This document shows, piece after piece, positions 10,920-23,789 of a stretch of 64,000 nucleotides of DNA. The stretch spans positions 42,749,861 to 42,813,860 of the forward strand of contig OY744613.1 of NCBI GenBank assembly GCA_963556255.1, read 5' to 3'. The position numbers and the translations under genes were made by a program. The notes beneath the pieces are model-generated. The model was not told where the DNA came from and made no database searches. It saw nothing but the letters and a program-made list of their open reading frames with translations. Position 1 is the first letter of the stretch, and each line of letters begins with the position of its first letter. This DNA comes from Allolobophora icterica. Taxonomy: Eukaryota; Annelida; Clitellata; Crassiclitellata; Lumbricidae.

Positions 10920-11053
10920 CACTGGCATAAACTTGTATAAAATATTGGGGGCATTTCATTATTCATTCTGCACTTTTTGCATTAAATGTACAGTCCATCT
11001 AAATTATTCGGGGGGCACGTGCCCCGGCTGCCCTCCCAGAGTCTACGCCTATG
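10920..11053. mobile_element. hAT-type MITE (134 bp), copy 1
   Basis: A perfect 8-bp target duplication GTTTAAAC lies on both sides (10912-10919 and 11054-11061). Inverted ends are CACTGGCATAAACT and, from the right, CATAGGCGTAGACT. The inside holds GGGGGCACGTGCCCCGGCTG. The second copy in this window, at 31228-31363, also has a perfect 8-bp duplication. Confidence 0.85.
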
Positions 11054-11179
11054 GTTTAAACTGTCGCCTGCAGTGAAAATGACTTTTGCACATGAACTGT
11101 CACAGTATAACTGCTAAGTATTTTGCTCTACAACACATGGCAAACTCAAACACTAATGGCAAACGCATACACAAATATT

Positions 11180-11905
11180 TATGGACACCAACTATTCCGA
11201 GCACCACAGATTTCGTTACACTGAACTGCATATCCATATAGAATACTCTAATTCACAAGTAAGAAACAATTATTTTCTACATAGAAGTAATTCTATCTAT
11301 CAGATTAACAACATTGTAATCCACAAAAACAACAAATAGCATAGAGATAACACCCATCCTTGTCTGACACCGCAAACTAATTTGAATATTCTAGAAAATA
11401 CACAATTCCATCCTACAGCTCCATCCATCTACTAAACCAGTGTATCAAAATTATCAAAAATCTGTGTGAATATTCTTCATCATTACTTTCAAACGCAAAC
11501 ATTTTGATTTACTCAACAGTAGACCTCAAGTTCTGTATAAAATGCTCTATCGCAACCAGTTTTCTTCCTGAATCCAGACTGAAGGCCAGACGAACACAGA
11601 TAACAGCTATACAGCTCAAAAAGACACACCTCAAACAACTTAGCAATATTTCCACTAAGTGTTATATCACAGTAGCTGCTACAAGACAGATCACCTTTTT
11701 AGCTTTCACAGGAGGAATTATTACGTCTCAACCAAAATCATTGACCAGTACATATTCATAATGCACTCTACTGCAAATAGTAATGTTAGCAAAGACCTAA
11801 CTATATTGGGTGAGTACAGAACAGTTGTTCAGGTTCTGTGGCATGCCATCAATACCTGCAGCTTTGCCGCATTTCAGTTCACATAAACATTTGATAAGGT
11901 TGAGA
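11180..11905 (-). mobile_element. RTE-like LINE reverse transcriptase relic
   Basis: The minus strand read from 11905 down gives, in drifting frames, LKCGKAAGIDGMP, then NIAKLFEV and SGFRKKTGCDRAF, then GVRQGWVLS near 11365. This is the order of the RT palm/finger motifs of RTE-type LINEs (GKAxGxDGxP, NIxKLFE, QxGFRKxxGC, GVRQGCxLSP). Stops and frameshifts are frequent. The catalytic YxDD block is not seen further down. Confidence 0.7.
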
Positions 11906-12849
11906 TCTATAGCTCTGATGTCTTCTTGACCAGCCTAATGTTTTAGAAATTTATATAGTTAAGTACGCACCCTACAAATTCATCTTAAGCACTTAATTGT
12001 AAAATAAAAACATGGAGCTTATAAAAACACAACATGCACAGAAGAATTACACCCCTTAATGCACACAGGGCCCACAAATTATAATACCAAAGCAATAAAA
12101 TAAGTAACCAAGACATTCCAATTAATGATCACCAACTTAACAGTGCCAATTGAATTGTTCATCGGTTAATATCATATCGATACAGTTTTACAGCTATCAA
12201 AAACATAAGTTGATGAATAGATCATTAACGTCAACCAAAAAGAAGTCCGACTAACCGCCTCGTGACAAGAAATGACACAGACAAGAAAAGAACACTTGTT
12301 CCCTCAAGATCAACGCAATGCTGTGTCCAACATAAGAATTTTTTATGGGACATGTTCCTCAGAGTTACAGTGCTATCCTAGTTGCAATCGATCATGCTGT
12401 CGTCAAACTATGTTGATTTGTCTTTCTCTGTCATCAGAGTTTGTAAAGACTGCAGCAGATTTAAGTCAGACTTCATTGTCCGTTACTGGCAAACTTCATG
12501 TTTTTATGGCTCCTACAATGCAACAAAAAGTTCACACAAAATTAAAAACCAAATGCTTCACCCAAAAAAGGAAGTTAATTATTGACAATGATTGAGCACA
12601 GATCATCTAAAGCACTTTTTCACAACAGGTGTAAGAATAATGTCAAAGAAACAGCTCATAGGTGAAGAAAAGATGAGTTCATTAAGAAATGAATACACAT
12701 CAGAGTATGAATTGAACTTTTTCTGATGTTTATTAATTAATACAATTACATTACACACATATAATTATATAAGTATGTATCACAGATAACTATTACATAA
12801 AAACATATATATATATACAACTGTAATTAGTAACTTGTACTGTGCCGGT
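11906..12849. other. No gene seen
   Basis: No recognisable coding or repeat structure. The 107-residue frame at 12272-12595 has no supporting features. A short (TA)n lies near 12808. Confidence 0.45.
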
Positions 12850-14330
12850 GTCTAAAGCACAAGGCATCAACCGATGGCACATCAAACCAAGCCTAATATT
12901 ATCAGGTCAATATCCAGAAGATCATTCCATAAGACAGAGATACAGCCTATGGTGGATAAGCAATTTGAAAGAGGTAAGTTTTTAAGTTGAGAATGAAATG
13001 ACACAAGGGGCTCGACAGAGTCAACAGACACAGGGATAGAATTCCAAAAAATAGGTCCAGCAACCAAAAAACTAATTCACCAAAAACAGTTCTTGATTTT
13101 GGTATGACCCCACAATGACCTCGTTGAATAATGATAAGTCTGGAGAATAATATGAGCTATATGTTCAAATTTGGATGTATTAGTTATGGCTTTAGCCAAA
13201 GAGTTCTTAAATCTCAGCAGCTTAGGCATGTTTCAACTATTGATACTAGTAAGAAGAGACTTACAGTAATCTAGGCAACTGGCAGCCAGAGATATATCCT
13301 TGCAGACATGTCACGAATGAAAGTATATGATGACTTACAAATACTGTTTACACGACCAGTGAGACATGGTAGAATTGAAAACAATGCCTAAGTTACAAGA
13401 AGCATCTGCCAGCTTAACAAATTGAGTCACCCAGTTTCAATGACTAAAGCAGATCATATTTTTAAAGCTGCTGTGGAGTGCCCAGTAACAGAAATTCATT
13501 GTTTGATCAGTTAAAGAGTTTAGAGGCCACCACCCAAGACTTTTAAGTTGCAAGACTTTAAGGACCATGACAGACTGTCAAATGAAATGTAGATTTTAGG
13601 ATCACCAGCATAGAAATGATAGCCCAGCGTATGACTTTCCAGCACTGTACCTAGTGGTATGAAATGTAAACAAAAGAGGACCAAGCACAAAACCCTGTGG
13701 AACACCATATGCCAACAAAGTCCTAGATGAATAATTACCATTTAAATATACTGAGTGCATGGACTAAGGTAAGTAATAAACTAATTTAGTGCAGGACCAG
13801 ATATCCCTAAGCAGTCTTTGAGACGATGAAGAATGTAACAGACAAGTCATGTAGAACAAGTGCTGTTACCTTACCCCGTCCACTGAACATACAATGTAAT
13901 TATGAACAGTTAGAAGTGCGGATTCCGTTGAGTGAAACTTAGGATATGCAGTCTGAAAACAGTAGATGAGTTTGATGATAGATGAGTTTGCATGCGTTCA
14001 AGGATTTTAAATGTAAAATTCAAGGTTGAGATTGGCCTGTAATTTCAGAGGCAAGAGAAGGTTTCTTAAGCAGTGGATAAACTATGACTGAGCAAATGCA
14101 GGTGGGAAGGCATCCCTCGTGCAAAGTGATAATCAGTGTAATATATGTTACAGGACATATATTATAGACCCAGGACATCAAAACACTCTTTAGAAACCAA
14201 GTAGGAATGGTGTCAAGACCTGTTTTGCTAGGCACTTGACAGAAAGTAGTCCATGATAGGAGGTGTAGAATTTGGATGGAGGGATTTGTCAATGCAAAGA
14301 AACTGACCATTTTGTCTGAAAAAAGGTCAA
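12850..14330 (-). mobile_element. CR1/L2-like LINE reverse transcriptase relic
   Basis: From 14310 downwards the minus strand reads LDTIPTWFLKSVL..., LHEGCLPTCICSVIVYPLLK and KPSLASEI. Near 13700 a PQGSVLGPLLF-like box is spread over frames (VLCLVLFCLHFIPLG), with a degenerate YADD region (YHFYAGDPKIY at about 13600). Near 13050 comes FWNSIPVSVDSVEPLVSFHS, the usual C-terminal WNxLP box. The catalytic YADD reads YAGD and several stops are present, so it is inactive. Confidence 0.75.
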
Positions 14331-14492
14331 GAATTTACATATTCCTATACATATATATTGCATGTTTTATAAACCATATACAAGTTTATGCATTTAACTG
14401 TTATAAATATATATGGAATTATGGATACATGTTTACACATACATATGTCAAAAAATTAAATCCACATGATTATTTTACCCATAATATCATAA

Positions 14493-15190
14493 GAAGAGCA
14501 GTCCCTTAAGCTAGCCCTGAGGCAACCATAGCTAGGGGTCGTCCATAAAGGACATCTGAAAAATATGACCCACTTTGGACCCCTCCCCCCTTGTCCGCAT
14601 TTGACCTTACCCTCCCTCCCCTTTGCGGACGTCCGCACACCTAAGCCAATATTTTTATGTCATCATCATTATTTTTACAATTATTCCACAGTTCCTGTGC
14701 ACGTTTAAGTGACAGTTCGGGTTTCATATCGCAGGATGTGCAGTAATAAAAGCCTCTTTAAAGTCGCAGTAAAGGTTATACCATGCATGAGGTTTTAGGC
14801 CATCACTTCACTGGCCTTTTTTGTCTTTTGGTGAATGTTGAAACAATGTGGTGTTTAAAAAAAAATATCAAATTTAAAAGTTTAGATGAAGAACCCTCCC
14901 TCCCTTTGTCCGCATTTCGATGGCCCCTCCCTCCCTCCCTCATTGCGGACGTCCTTTATGGATGACCCCATATGAACTGTTGGTGACTTCATTTTTTAGC
15001 CTCAACCAATCCTCTCCCTCACCGTCTCATTTTCCCACTGACCATGTGCAAACAGTGTTCTCATTATAGCCGAGTTGGCTAGGGGCACAGGTTGAACAGA
15101 AATCTTGAACTAAATGTCTGCCCTGACGGGGATTTGAACCTCAACCTCTCGATTGGCAGTCCAGCACGCTAGTCACTACACTATTGAGCA
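14493..15190 (-). mobile_element. tRNA-derived SINE, copy 1, split by a MITE
   Basis: The tRNA-like head lies at the right end (about 15110-15190, minus strand). An A-box lies around TAGTGACTAGCGTGCTGG and a B-box GGTTCAAATCC. The body (CTCATTATAGCCGAGTTGGC; CAGTCCCTTAAGCT..CCCTGAGGCA) matches the copy at 43434-43566 plus 54673-54826. The anticodon-loop position reads GCC here against GTC in the other copy. Confidence 0.7.
14535..14970. mobile_element. MITE with GGGGTCGTCCATAAAGGAC ends
   Basis: Inverted ends GGGGTCGTCCATAAAGGAC (left) and GTCCTTTATGGATGACCCC (right). TA stands on both sides (14533-14534 and 14971-14972), and the uninterrupted SINE copy at 43.48 kb reads GGGTATGAAG at this point, so TA is the likely duplication. 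Internal C/T-rich subterminal repeats (CCCTCCCTCCC, TTGCGGACGTCC) occur at both ends. The family (possibly ISL2EU/PIF-like) is a guess. Confidence 0.65.
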
Positions 15191-15239
15191 CACCATATAA
15201 GAACTATATATAAATGTGTTTATATATATGCCAGTTTTT

Positions 15240-15700
15240 ATGTGTATAAGAGTGTCAGCATTTGAATGAAAATCCATCATAAGATCCTCAGAATAGCATG
15301 GATGCAGAATATATCAGCAATGGGAATTATACAGCAAAATCAGTCTGACCTAAAATCTCAAGCAAAAAGTTTTTTGGATAAAGCTCAGACTGTTTGGACA
15401 TATCTGCAGAATAAAGGAGGACAGAAAAATTAAAACTTTGGTTTATGGAATAATGGAAGGCACAAACAGAAGAGGAAGACCTAACAGGGAATGGACAGAT
15501 GACATTGAAGAATGGTGCAGTGCAAGTCTCCATGAGCTGGGCCACTTGGCACTGGACAGAAGGAGTGGAGAGACATCGTCAGGAGGGCATCAAACACCTA
15601 TGGGTGCTGAGTCCATGGTTATTGATGATGATGATATGTATATAACTGTATATGCATACACAAATAAAAATAAATGTATATATATATATACATAATAAAT
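15240..15700 (+). mobile_element. RTE-like LINE C-terminal end
   Basis: Frames read HHKILRIAWMQ (15265) and then, at 15438-15640, GIMEGTNRRGRPNREWTDDI followed by EEWCSASLHELGHLALDRR. GxRRRGRPxxxWxDDI..W...L.xAxDRxxWR is the standard end of many endonuclease-type LINE polymerases. A TGATGATGATATG/(TA) tail follows. 5' truncated. Confidence 0.75.
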
Positions 15701-16490
15701 ACATACATATCAACATCTATTTCTGGCATAAGAATTTAAAAAATCCACCAACATTTAATATTTTAACAAAGCAGAAACATACAAAAATTATATACACATA
15801 GATAAGCAGAAATGCGTAGTTATTCACCCAAGTCACAGAAAAATGTCATCAGGTTTAATACTACAGACTTCTGAAACATTTGGGGAATTTTCTGTATTTA
15901 ATGAAATGAATCCTGTACTTAAAACTTTCAAATATTAAAAGTCCAAAATAGTTTGAAGAGGCAGTCAATACCATAAATGACTTTTGCCCAGGCTTGATAA
16001 GTTCAGTCCTTGCAGTACTTGTTCTCAAAACTTTACACGTGAAAAAAGTTTTTTAAATTCAAACATACAGCACATGAACTGATAGGATTTTAAGGGTAAG
16101 TACTCAGATAGGATACCAGTCAGTTTTTAGTCATTAGCTCATATGGTTTGGACATTTTGGCAGTTCTCCTGTGGTGACCACAATTAGATGGATAATTGTT
16201 AAAACTGAGCTAACAATATTCATAATTTTACTGCTAAGCGTAAGTTTTGTCAAAAAACTGCGGTGACTTTGGTGAAAGTGATTGTTTCTTCTGCTAAAAA
16301 GCAGCAGAGTTTTCTCGAGAAAACTATACGAGCCAGTGTTTAGCACATTGATTGTGCCTGCATCTAACACACCTGTTGAGCACCTTTTTAGTTATAGATC
16401 AAATATGAGTGACAAGAAGCCACATCGCTAATATTTCTGTAGAGCAATTCTAAATAAGTGCATGTGACTTACGACATTAAAGACTTAGCC
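15701..16490. other. No gene seen
   Basis: AT-rich, without a convincing coding frame or repeat. Confidence 0.4.
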
Positions 16491-16611
16491 TCAGTTGTTA
16501 AATAATAAACATCTGCTTTCTCTTGCGGTAGCCGTGTGTGCGTGTATCATAACTTATATTACTTATTCTATGGAAAACATTTCAGTAATGAAGATGTATG
16601 CTCCACTGAAG

Positions 16612-16662
16612 TTACATAATATAGCTTGTTTTGGCCCTAGATGCAAAATGTTTGGGAACCAC
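16612..16662 (-). mobile_element. hAT-type terminal fragment
   Basis: Read on the minus strand from 16662: CAGTGGTTCCCAAACATTTT followed by GCATCTAGGGCCAAAACAAG. CAGTGGTTCCCAAA is a typical hAT inverted end. The opposite end is not found nearby. Confidence 0.4.
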
Positions 16663-16663
16663 T

Positions 16664-16789
16664 GGGTTAGAGCAATCACCTTGTAGCACGAAGAGTACAT
16701 GTTCAAGCCTCGTGAGATGGTTACTGGGTTGGGACCTTCAGCAAGCCCTTCAACCAAATTAGATATTAGGTATGGCACTTAGTAAATGC

Positions 16790-16836
<47 letters not shown>
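16664..16836 (+). mobile_element. tRNA-derived SINE with (AAT)n tail, family D copy 1
   Basis: Head with A-box-like GGTTAGAGCAATCACC and B-box-like ATGTTCAAGCCTC, body TGGGACCTTCAGCAAGCCCT and GGTATGGCACTTAGTAAATG, tail (AAT)n at 16790-16836. A second copy follows at 16925. Confidence 0.6.
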
Positions 16837-16924
16837 TGTTCAATAGTAGCTATACTCTGTCACAACCATGTCTGTATTACATGTTTGCAGTGCCTGTGAA
16901 AGTTGTGGAAAATAGTAGCCATTT

Positions 16925-17100
16925 TGTTAAAGTGCTTGCCAAGCAAACACGAAGAGTATGCGTTCAAGTCTCCGGAGATGGTGACTGTGTATGGACCTTC
17001 AGCAAGTCCTTCAATCACAATGCTCTGCGCCATCGACTGATGCTTGATCACTAGATACGGCACTTAATAAATGGATAGTAATAATGATAACAATAATAAT
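16925..17100 (+). mobile_element. tRNA-derived SINE, family D copy 2
   Basis: Same layout as the copy 260 bp upstream: GTTAAAGTGCTTGCCAAGC head, GCGTTCAAGTCTC B-box, ATGGACCTTCAGCAAGTCCT, GGCACTTAATAAATGGATAG and a degenerate AAT tail. Confidence 0.6.
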
Positions 17101-17985
17101 TCCTGAATATGAGCTATGCTCTGTATTCTGAAACAGCCTCATGTGTGTAGTTTAACCATGTTGTGTCTTAGCATCACCTTTATCCTTGGTCCAGGACTGG
17201 GAAAACCAAAAACAACATCGCAGCAGTTAACAAACATGGGCCCATATCAGTTGCCAAACAAGGCACAATGCGGGCCAGTTGAGCACCCAACTGTCTTCTG
17301 CATTGTCTTCATATATACCGCCATGCTACCATACATTTTTAGTCAAAGAAATTTTACTCCAGCAATGTGATCCCACATAAAAAGATAATAAAACCTATTA
17401 AGATAAAAATTTCATTCATGCATATATTTACATGGAAACAAATATACATTGAAATAAATATACATTAAAACAACTACCGTACATATACATACCTACATAC
17501 ATACATACATACATGGGTAATCACGCAGGCTGAGTGCCTGTGTATATAAACAATATGGCTGACTCTGACTTTGCTTAACAGAGCTCTGCTAGCTACATGT
17601 CACATATCATATGGCAATTCGCTAAGTAAGTAAGTAAAACATTTACTTAATTAAATATGACTCACGAGATGTGGTTGAACAACAGCCAAATCAATGGGAA
17701 GCTAAGCGGTACAAATGGGTAGCTAAATATCCATGTCATAGGTAACTAGCCCCAGGTGGTCCGACAGAGCGGACTGGCTTAAAATACTATTGTAGCTGAA
17801 CAAATTAGGGCCATTGTCCAGTAACAATACGTTTACTCGTATTTAGGCAACGAACTCTGACAACCTTATGCGGTGGCACATGATGCAAATTGATGATATT
17901 AAACACCAGACTCTGGCCACATCACATGAAGAAACATTGTTACTTGGGATTAACAAAACGCTGGCCACTCAAATACGGCCCAATG
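17101..17985. other. No gene seen
   Basis: Non-coding. Holds short CATA repeats near 17490 and an AAGTAAGTAAGTAAA run near 17625 that may be the tail of another minus-strand LINE. Confidence 0.4.
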
Positions 17986-17988
17986 AGC

Positions 17989-18700
17989 AAGTAAGTAAGT
18001 AAGTAAGTATATTCTTTATTAATACCAACTGCTTATACCGCACTTTGGTTACATAATAGTTTATACAAAATAAAGCATTCTTGTCAGAAATGTTTTCCTC
18101 ATTAAATTATCCGCCCTGGGTATTAATCGGTCATGCAATCTTGGCCTCATGGAATAGTGCTGTGGTCTCAGCGGTGGGAGATGATGGTTCAGCACATGGC
18201 CCTCGTCATGCAGTACCGCTGCGAAGAGGCCCCCGTCTGCAAGGCTACATAATTGCTCGAAGGTGGGGGTATCCGCAGGGAGATAATGCAGACGCAGACG
18301 GTCTAACACGGACTGCAGGCTACCCCTCTCCTGTTGACCCGCGAAACCCCACCAAGCAGGGGACGCGTATAGCATACGGGCCAATGTAGTCATTTTTACT
18401 ACGTCGTGCAAACTTGGGAAGCGCAGGCCGTACACTGTCATGATATGCAGAGCATACATCGACTGTCTTGCTTGGACGCAAGCGCCCGTTATATGCGCTT
18501 CGAAACTTAGTTTTTCAGTCATTTCAACTCCCAGAATCTTCATGCTCTGGACCCGCCGAAGTCCCGACACCTCTGCAGGTGTGTCATCCTGTCCCCCCCC
18601 CCTGGACGACGAACTATCATCTCCTTTGTCTTGCTTTGATTAAGGCTCAGATTGCAGCTCTTGTCAACACCAATTAGGAACAAGACATTGCTCATGTAAG
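17989..18700 (-). mobile_element. LINE fragment, reverse transcriptase C-terminus with tail
   Basis: A minus-strand 169-residue frame (18570-18061) contains MKILGVEMTEKLSFEAHITG, ARQSMYALHIM, ARMLYASPAWWGF and PTFEQLCSLADGGLFAAVL, ending at a stop. The 3' end is followed by TTAATAAAGAATATACTTAC and an (ACTT)n tail, which on the + strand is the AAGT run at 17989-18008. Upstream, in another frame, lies LNQSKTKEMIVRRPG (about 18620-18660). Same family as 6160-6835. Confidence 0.85.
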
Positions 18701-18739
18701 TTGTATATAGTTCAATCATGACTATCATGGACAACGGTG

Positions 18740-19900
18740 GCCAGGTGTTGTAAGAATTACAGATATGCTGTATTAGCTATTGGGGCATTTAACCTATGTC
18801 ACCAAGTCAAATCATAAATATATCCAAACAAAATCATCAACCAAATAATCTAGCACGTTGTACCGATTCAAAACATCAGCCAGTTGGTAGTTTTGTTTCA
18901 TAATTACTCTACTCTCTAAACATACACTGCAATGCACATCTCAAATTAAAAACTTGATTGCTAAATAAGAGCAAATTTCTTACCAATTTGCGTGGATTAA
19001 ACCGATAAGTTCCAAATGTCCTCTTGAAAGCTCACAATTAGCCTAGAAGGAAAAGCAAAAGAAACAAAAGATTATAAACAGAAATTAGAATTATTACAGA
19101 AATGTCATGTACTTCTCTACCGTCGTAAGAATTACACCCACCATTAATCAATAATGAAACTAATGAAATGCAACTTATAATGTTTACAAAGGAAAATTTC
19201 GATTTTTATTTTCTGCTATAAATATTCGCCAACATCATTTTCAGACAGCAAATTAGCATTAAAACGCTATCGCACAGGGCTCCTGTGCACCGTATGGAGG
19301 TTTCTGTTTGCGAGACTCTAGTATATTCAATGGCCAGCATCTATCATCAGAGTAAATAGGGGCTCGGGCCAATATGCGCTCACTTCGATGTAACCTAGAG
19401 GAAACACTCAATTCCTCAGTCAGTTCTGGTTTTGAATCCGCTCCGTCTTAGTACCAGATGGCCATTGGTGACATTTGTGATCTCCGAGCAGGAGATAAAT
19501 GTCGCCCCTGGCGACCTCTCAGGTTTCTTTTGTGCTTCTAACTATTAATTTCCTCGCCTTTCAAAGGGGTTTTCAGCCTGACCAAACTCTGGGATTGACG
19601 TTACTTTCCACTTCTGGGATTCGAACCCTCGATTAATGACTGGATACCTCGCCCTTACTTGAGGAATTCTCAACTATATCAATTAGGATCTCACGTGACT
19701 GTTGCATAAATAAATGCCTCCCTTGCTATTGATTTTAACATAATATAGTCCAAAATTTGATTCGGACCCATGATAAATAAATTCAATTATTTAAAATCAA
19801 ATTTCACATTGAACTACACAGAAATGAATCTGTCCAGATTCAAGAATCATCTTTCTACTCTAAATGCTCTATATCAACAAAATATCAATGCAATATACCT
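18740..19900. other. No gene seen; possible tRNA-like SINE head
   Basis: Around 19615-19690 the minus strand contains GGGTTCGAATCCC, a good B-box, in a SINE-like setting (CGAGGTATCCAGTCATTAAT before it), but I cannot fold a full tRNA. The rest shows no coding frame. Confidence 0.35.
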
Positions 19901-20050
19901 TAATTAATCACGTTACTGTATTTCTCCACTGCCAACATGCGGCCTGCAAGCCGATTTTAAATGGCCCGCCTGAGCTGATTACCATCTGCAAATAAAAAGA
20001 ATTGAATGCACAATTCAGGCCAAATATCTCACTGAAAGATGCTTGAACAT

Positions 20051-20540
<490 letters not shown>

Positions 20541-20689
20541 ATATTTATATACTTTATGGCACTGAACTAATATAAAGCAGGTCATATATACATGCTGTTA
20601 TTCATTGATCATTGCATAATTATTGAAATAATAAATTGTAATGCAGTTAATAATTATCAATAAATTGTAGTCTTTGCTTTTGAGTTTAC

Positions 20690-20758
20690 TGGTGCGGCCC
20701 TCGGCTTCAATAATTATTTTTTCGGTGGCCCACGCTGCCTAAAAGGTTGGACAGCACT
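20690..20758 (-). mobile_element. hAT-type terminal fragment (CAGTGCTGTCCAACCTTTT)
   Basis: Read on the minus strand from 20758: CAGTGCTGTCCAACCTTTTA then GGCAGCGTGGGCCACCG and, further on, GAGGGCCGCACCAG. This is a hAT-like end. A related stretch (GCGGCCTGCAAGCCG..GGCCCGCC) near 19935-19970 may be the remains of the other side, which would place the SINE and AAT run inside this element. Confidence 0.4.
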
Positions 20759-20759
20759 G

Positions 20760-22655
20760 CTCTACTGTATAAAACTAATACAGGGAACGAAGCTACAAAT
20801 TTTAAAACTAGGGATTATAAGGGAAATCAGAATATCGGGCCCAACGTAATCTGGAGCACTTGGTTTCTTAGGAAATTTCGTTATGGAGAGTAAATTTATA
20901 CTGCCTGAACATTTTTACAGAAGAACGCCTTTGTGTCAACGAAAGTTAGCGGGAAGACCGTTCTTACCTCTCAATATGGCGGATCTCTCACGCGATGCTT
21001 TTCGAAGATCACAATTTCTGCAAAAATCTTCAAATGGACTAAACAAATTCGTTCTGAAGCTCCAAGACCAAACCTCTGAGTTTACCGTGGAATTCAACTA
21101 AATTAATTCGATTTACTCTTAAAATTTGCCCCGATAAATTTCTTGAAACCACCTCTATACTACCCGCACGGCTTCATGCCCGCATGGCCATCTTCAGAAT
21201 AATTAGCGCCGCCTAGTGACAAGATTTATATAGCGCATATCTGGCAGGTCTGATAACCTAACAAGAAAACTGTAGCAGGCTATTCTGTTACAGTACATTT
21301 GATTATAATGATAATTAATTACACTAGTTTATATTGTAAAACATCAATTGATTACCCTTTCCAGCTAGGCCTTATAGCAGTTACCATAATATACTAAGCT
21401 TCTTCATGGCATAGTGTTGTTAAACAGAAGTTAATTCTCGCGCAATGTCACATTTTTTTAGAGTGAAATCGTAGTAAAAATCTATTCCAGAAACCTGGTC
21501 AAAATTTTATAGTCAAGGGAAGAGGTCAGATTATGGGAGGGAGCAAGTACAAGCAACTTGACAAATCTAATCTCAGCACTACAGAAATGTACGTCGAGAT
21601 TACGATTACTGAATAGCGTTAAAAGAAGTAACAGAATGTACCGAATTTGTTATGGGCGTACTTTCATAATAAAGCTGTGAACCAGCAACGCCGGGAAGCA
21701 GTTCGCTGTTCTGTCGTCTTGAATATTGATGATCTATACTTGATAAAACTTTCATGTACACCAAAGTGCAATTGGTTCAATATAGAATGGTACCCTGGAA
21801 ATTGGACTTGGACCTCGATCTTTTGGACCACTCTCTGGAAACCCCCTCTGATTTGGTTTGGCCTTCTGGAAACCGCGGACTCGGCCCTCTTTTGGACTAC
21901 TCTCTGGAAACCCCCTCTGATCTGACGTAACGCTCGTGAATAGGCTGGTGCCCTGCGGTTGGTCTTCGAGTGGCGCTTTAGAAGTTTGGAGATTACGATA
22001 TACTTACTTACTTAGATCGAAAGTAAGTAAGTAAGGCCCGTACGGAAACAAATTATAAAAAGTGAATACTTAATTTTAAGTAAATAACTTTACTCCTGTA
22101 AAACTTTATATTGTCCCTCCAATTGTTTTTGCCCCTTGTATTCGAATCCTGCCTATGTACAACTCGACGCGCTTAATGCAGATCTAATCCCATTCGACTA
22201 AAGCACACTATTATTACATTAGCTACCTAAACCTCTACTTATCCCAGTATCTTGCCAAGTGGCGCATAACCTGCCTCAAGATTGCTAACATGCGTTCTTG
22301 CTAATATGCTTATTGCATGTCTGTTTTATTATCCATTTCAATTTTTGTTTTTAAATCGTCAAATTAAGTGTCACCTGACCGTTATGGCGGCTGAGCACTC
22401 ATGGAAGCTCAGTATATTCATGCGCGCCACGCTAAGCCAGACCATCCATACCGTTTTCAAAAAGTTGTCGAAGTTTGTGTTTAAATACATAATCATCGTT
22501 ACATGATGTACCGACAACCCCAATAACCTGCTTGCGACAGTTATTTAGACAATTTCTTGTCTTTATAGTCTGCATGTTTGTACAAAACCAGGACCTACAT
22601 TTTGAGTACAAAGAAACAAAATGGCTGAAAGTAAATAAGTTACTGTATGCCAGTT
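20760..22655. other. No supported gene
   Basis: A 72-residue frame at 20883-21101 starts at ATG and contains LNMADLSRDAFRRSQFLQKS, but nothing else supports it. At 21815-21925 a 33-bp unit with TGGACYACTCTCTGGAAACC and CCCTCTGATYTG occurs twice. AAGTAAGTAAG near 22022 is LINE-tail-like. Confidence 0.35.
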
Positions 22656-22659
22656 TATA

Positions 22660-22740
22660 CATGCCGTGGTTGGGCTGGGAGCGCTTGTGATTAGGTACCT
22701 TGAGGGGGCGCTATATTAAGTTTTCAAAATGAATGAATAT
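22660..22740 (+). mobile_element. LINE 3' end
   Basis: GGGCTGGGAGCGCTTGTGAT, TTGAGGGGGCGCTATATTAA and AATGAATGAATA match, in opposite orientation, the 3' ends at 55636, 57105 and 63440. Only the terminal ~80 bp are present. Confidence 0.55.
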
Positions 22741-22867
22741 AGAGGCGCACATCGTGGTCTTCTAAATAGGAACCTCCCATATAAAAGGCTCTTTAATTAC
22801 GGTTGTAGCTAAATAGGACAAGGACGCACTGGTTAGAGCCGATTGGTAGGCCTATGGCCCCTTGGGT

Positions 22868-23050
22868 TAATGGTCGAAATAATAATAATCTTCGTTTAAT
22901 ATTTTAAAACTGACAATTACGCAGTATGATTACAAATCAGTATGAACGGATGATCACAAGTTATTACAGGAGTCGAATTTAACTGTATACGGCAGCCATG
23001 CAATCTCATTTTAACAACGCGCCATCTCGCGAATGAAAGGCTGAGTGGAC
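22868..23050 (-). mobile_element. SINE family B, body and tail
   Basis: Minus-strand copy of the body seen at 28570-28757: CCTTTCATTCGCGAGATGGC, TACAGTTAAATTCGACTCCT, GTAATAACTTGTGATCATCC, ending in a short ATT tail (AATAATAATAATC on the + strand). Confidence 0.7.
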
Positions 23051-23252
23051 CTCAAAAATGGCGTTGAGATGGCCCGGGTAGTTATAGGCTGGCCGTTGGA
23101 TTCTTTTCAACTTCAGGCTCTGCATATCCAAGACAATCAGGGTCTGTAGGCTGAGTATTGCCGCATATCGGCATACAATTGACAAATTATGCACTTAGTG
23201 CACACATGCTTTCTGCTTCGAAGCCCTTAAAAAAGTTTTCCATTATCACCAA

Positions 23253-23291
23253 ATCTCTCTGTCTCTCTGTCTCTCTGTTTCTCTGTCTCTG

Positions 23292-23324
<33 letters not shown>

Positions 23325-23383
23325 GTCTCTGTCTCTGTCTCTCTGTCTCTCTGTCTCTCTGTCTCTGTCTCTGTCTCTGTCTC

Positions 23384-23453
<70 letters not shown>

Positions 23454-23475
23454 GTGCACAGGCACGCACACACAG

Positions 23476-23562
<87 letters not shown>

Positions 23563-23563
23563 A
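23253..23563. repeat. Compound (CTCT/CTGT)n-(CA)n microsatellite
   Basis: CTGT and CTCT blocks (23253-23440) switch abruptly to CA (23441-23563). All open frames here are repeat artefacts. Confidence 0.95.
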
Positions 23564-23789
23564 ATTTTATTGCAACACTCTGGCACACAACTGATGGTAA
23601 CGATGCATGCCACACGGCAGCTCACCTTCAATGTGTGTCCAAAGTAGGCCTACATTATTATTTGAAGTTCAAATGTTAGACCTTATCTCGTTTGAATGGG
23701 ATAAGGTCCCTAAGGCTTTTGAAGGTCCCTAAGTCCGGATCTAACCAGCTCTAAATTTTAAATCTGAAATAACTATAGATCTGAGTTAG

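Noticed and set aside
20883..21101. Small protein gene of 72 codons
   Set aside because: ATG start and an ATGGCGG motif inside, but no signal peptide, domain or splice support; kept only as a note.
23158..23679. Cys/Val, Ser/Leu and Arg/Glu repeat ORFs
   Set aside because: Six-frame products of CT and CA microsatellites.
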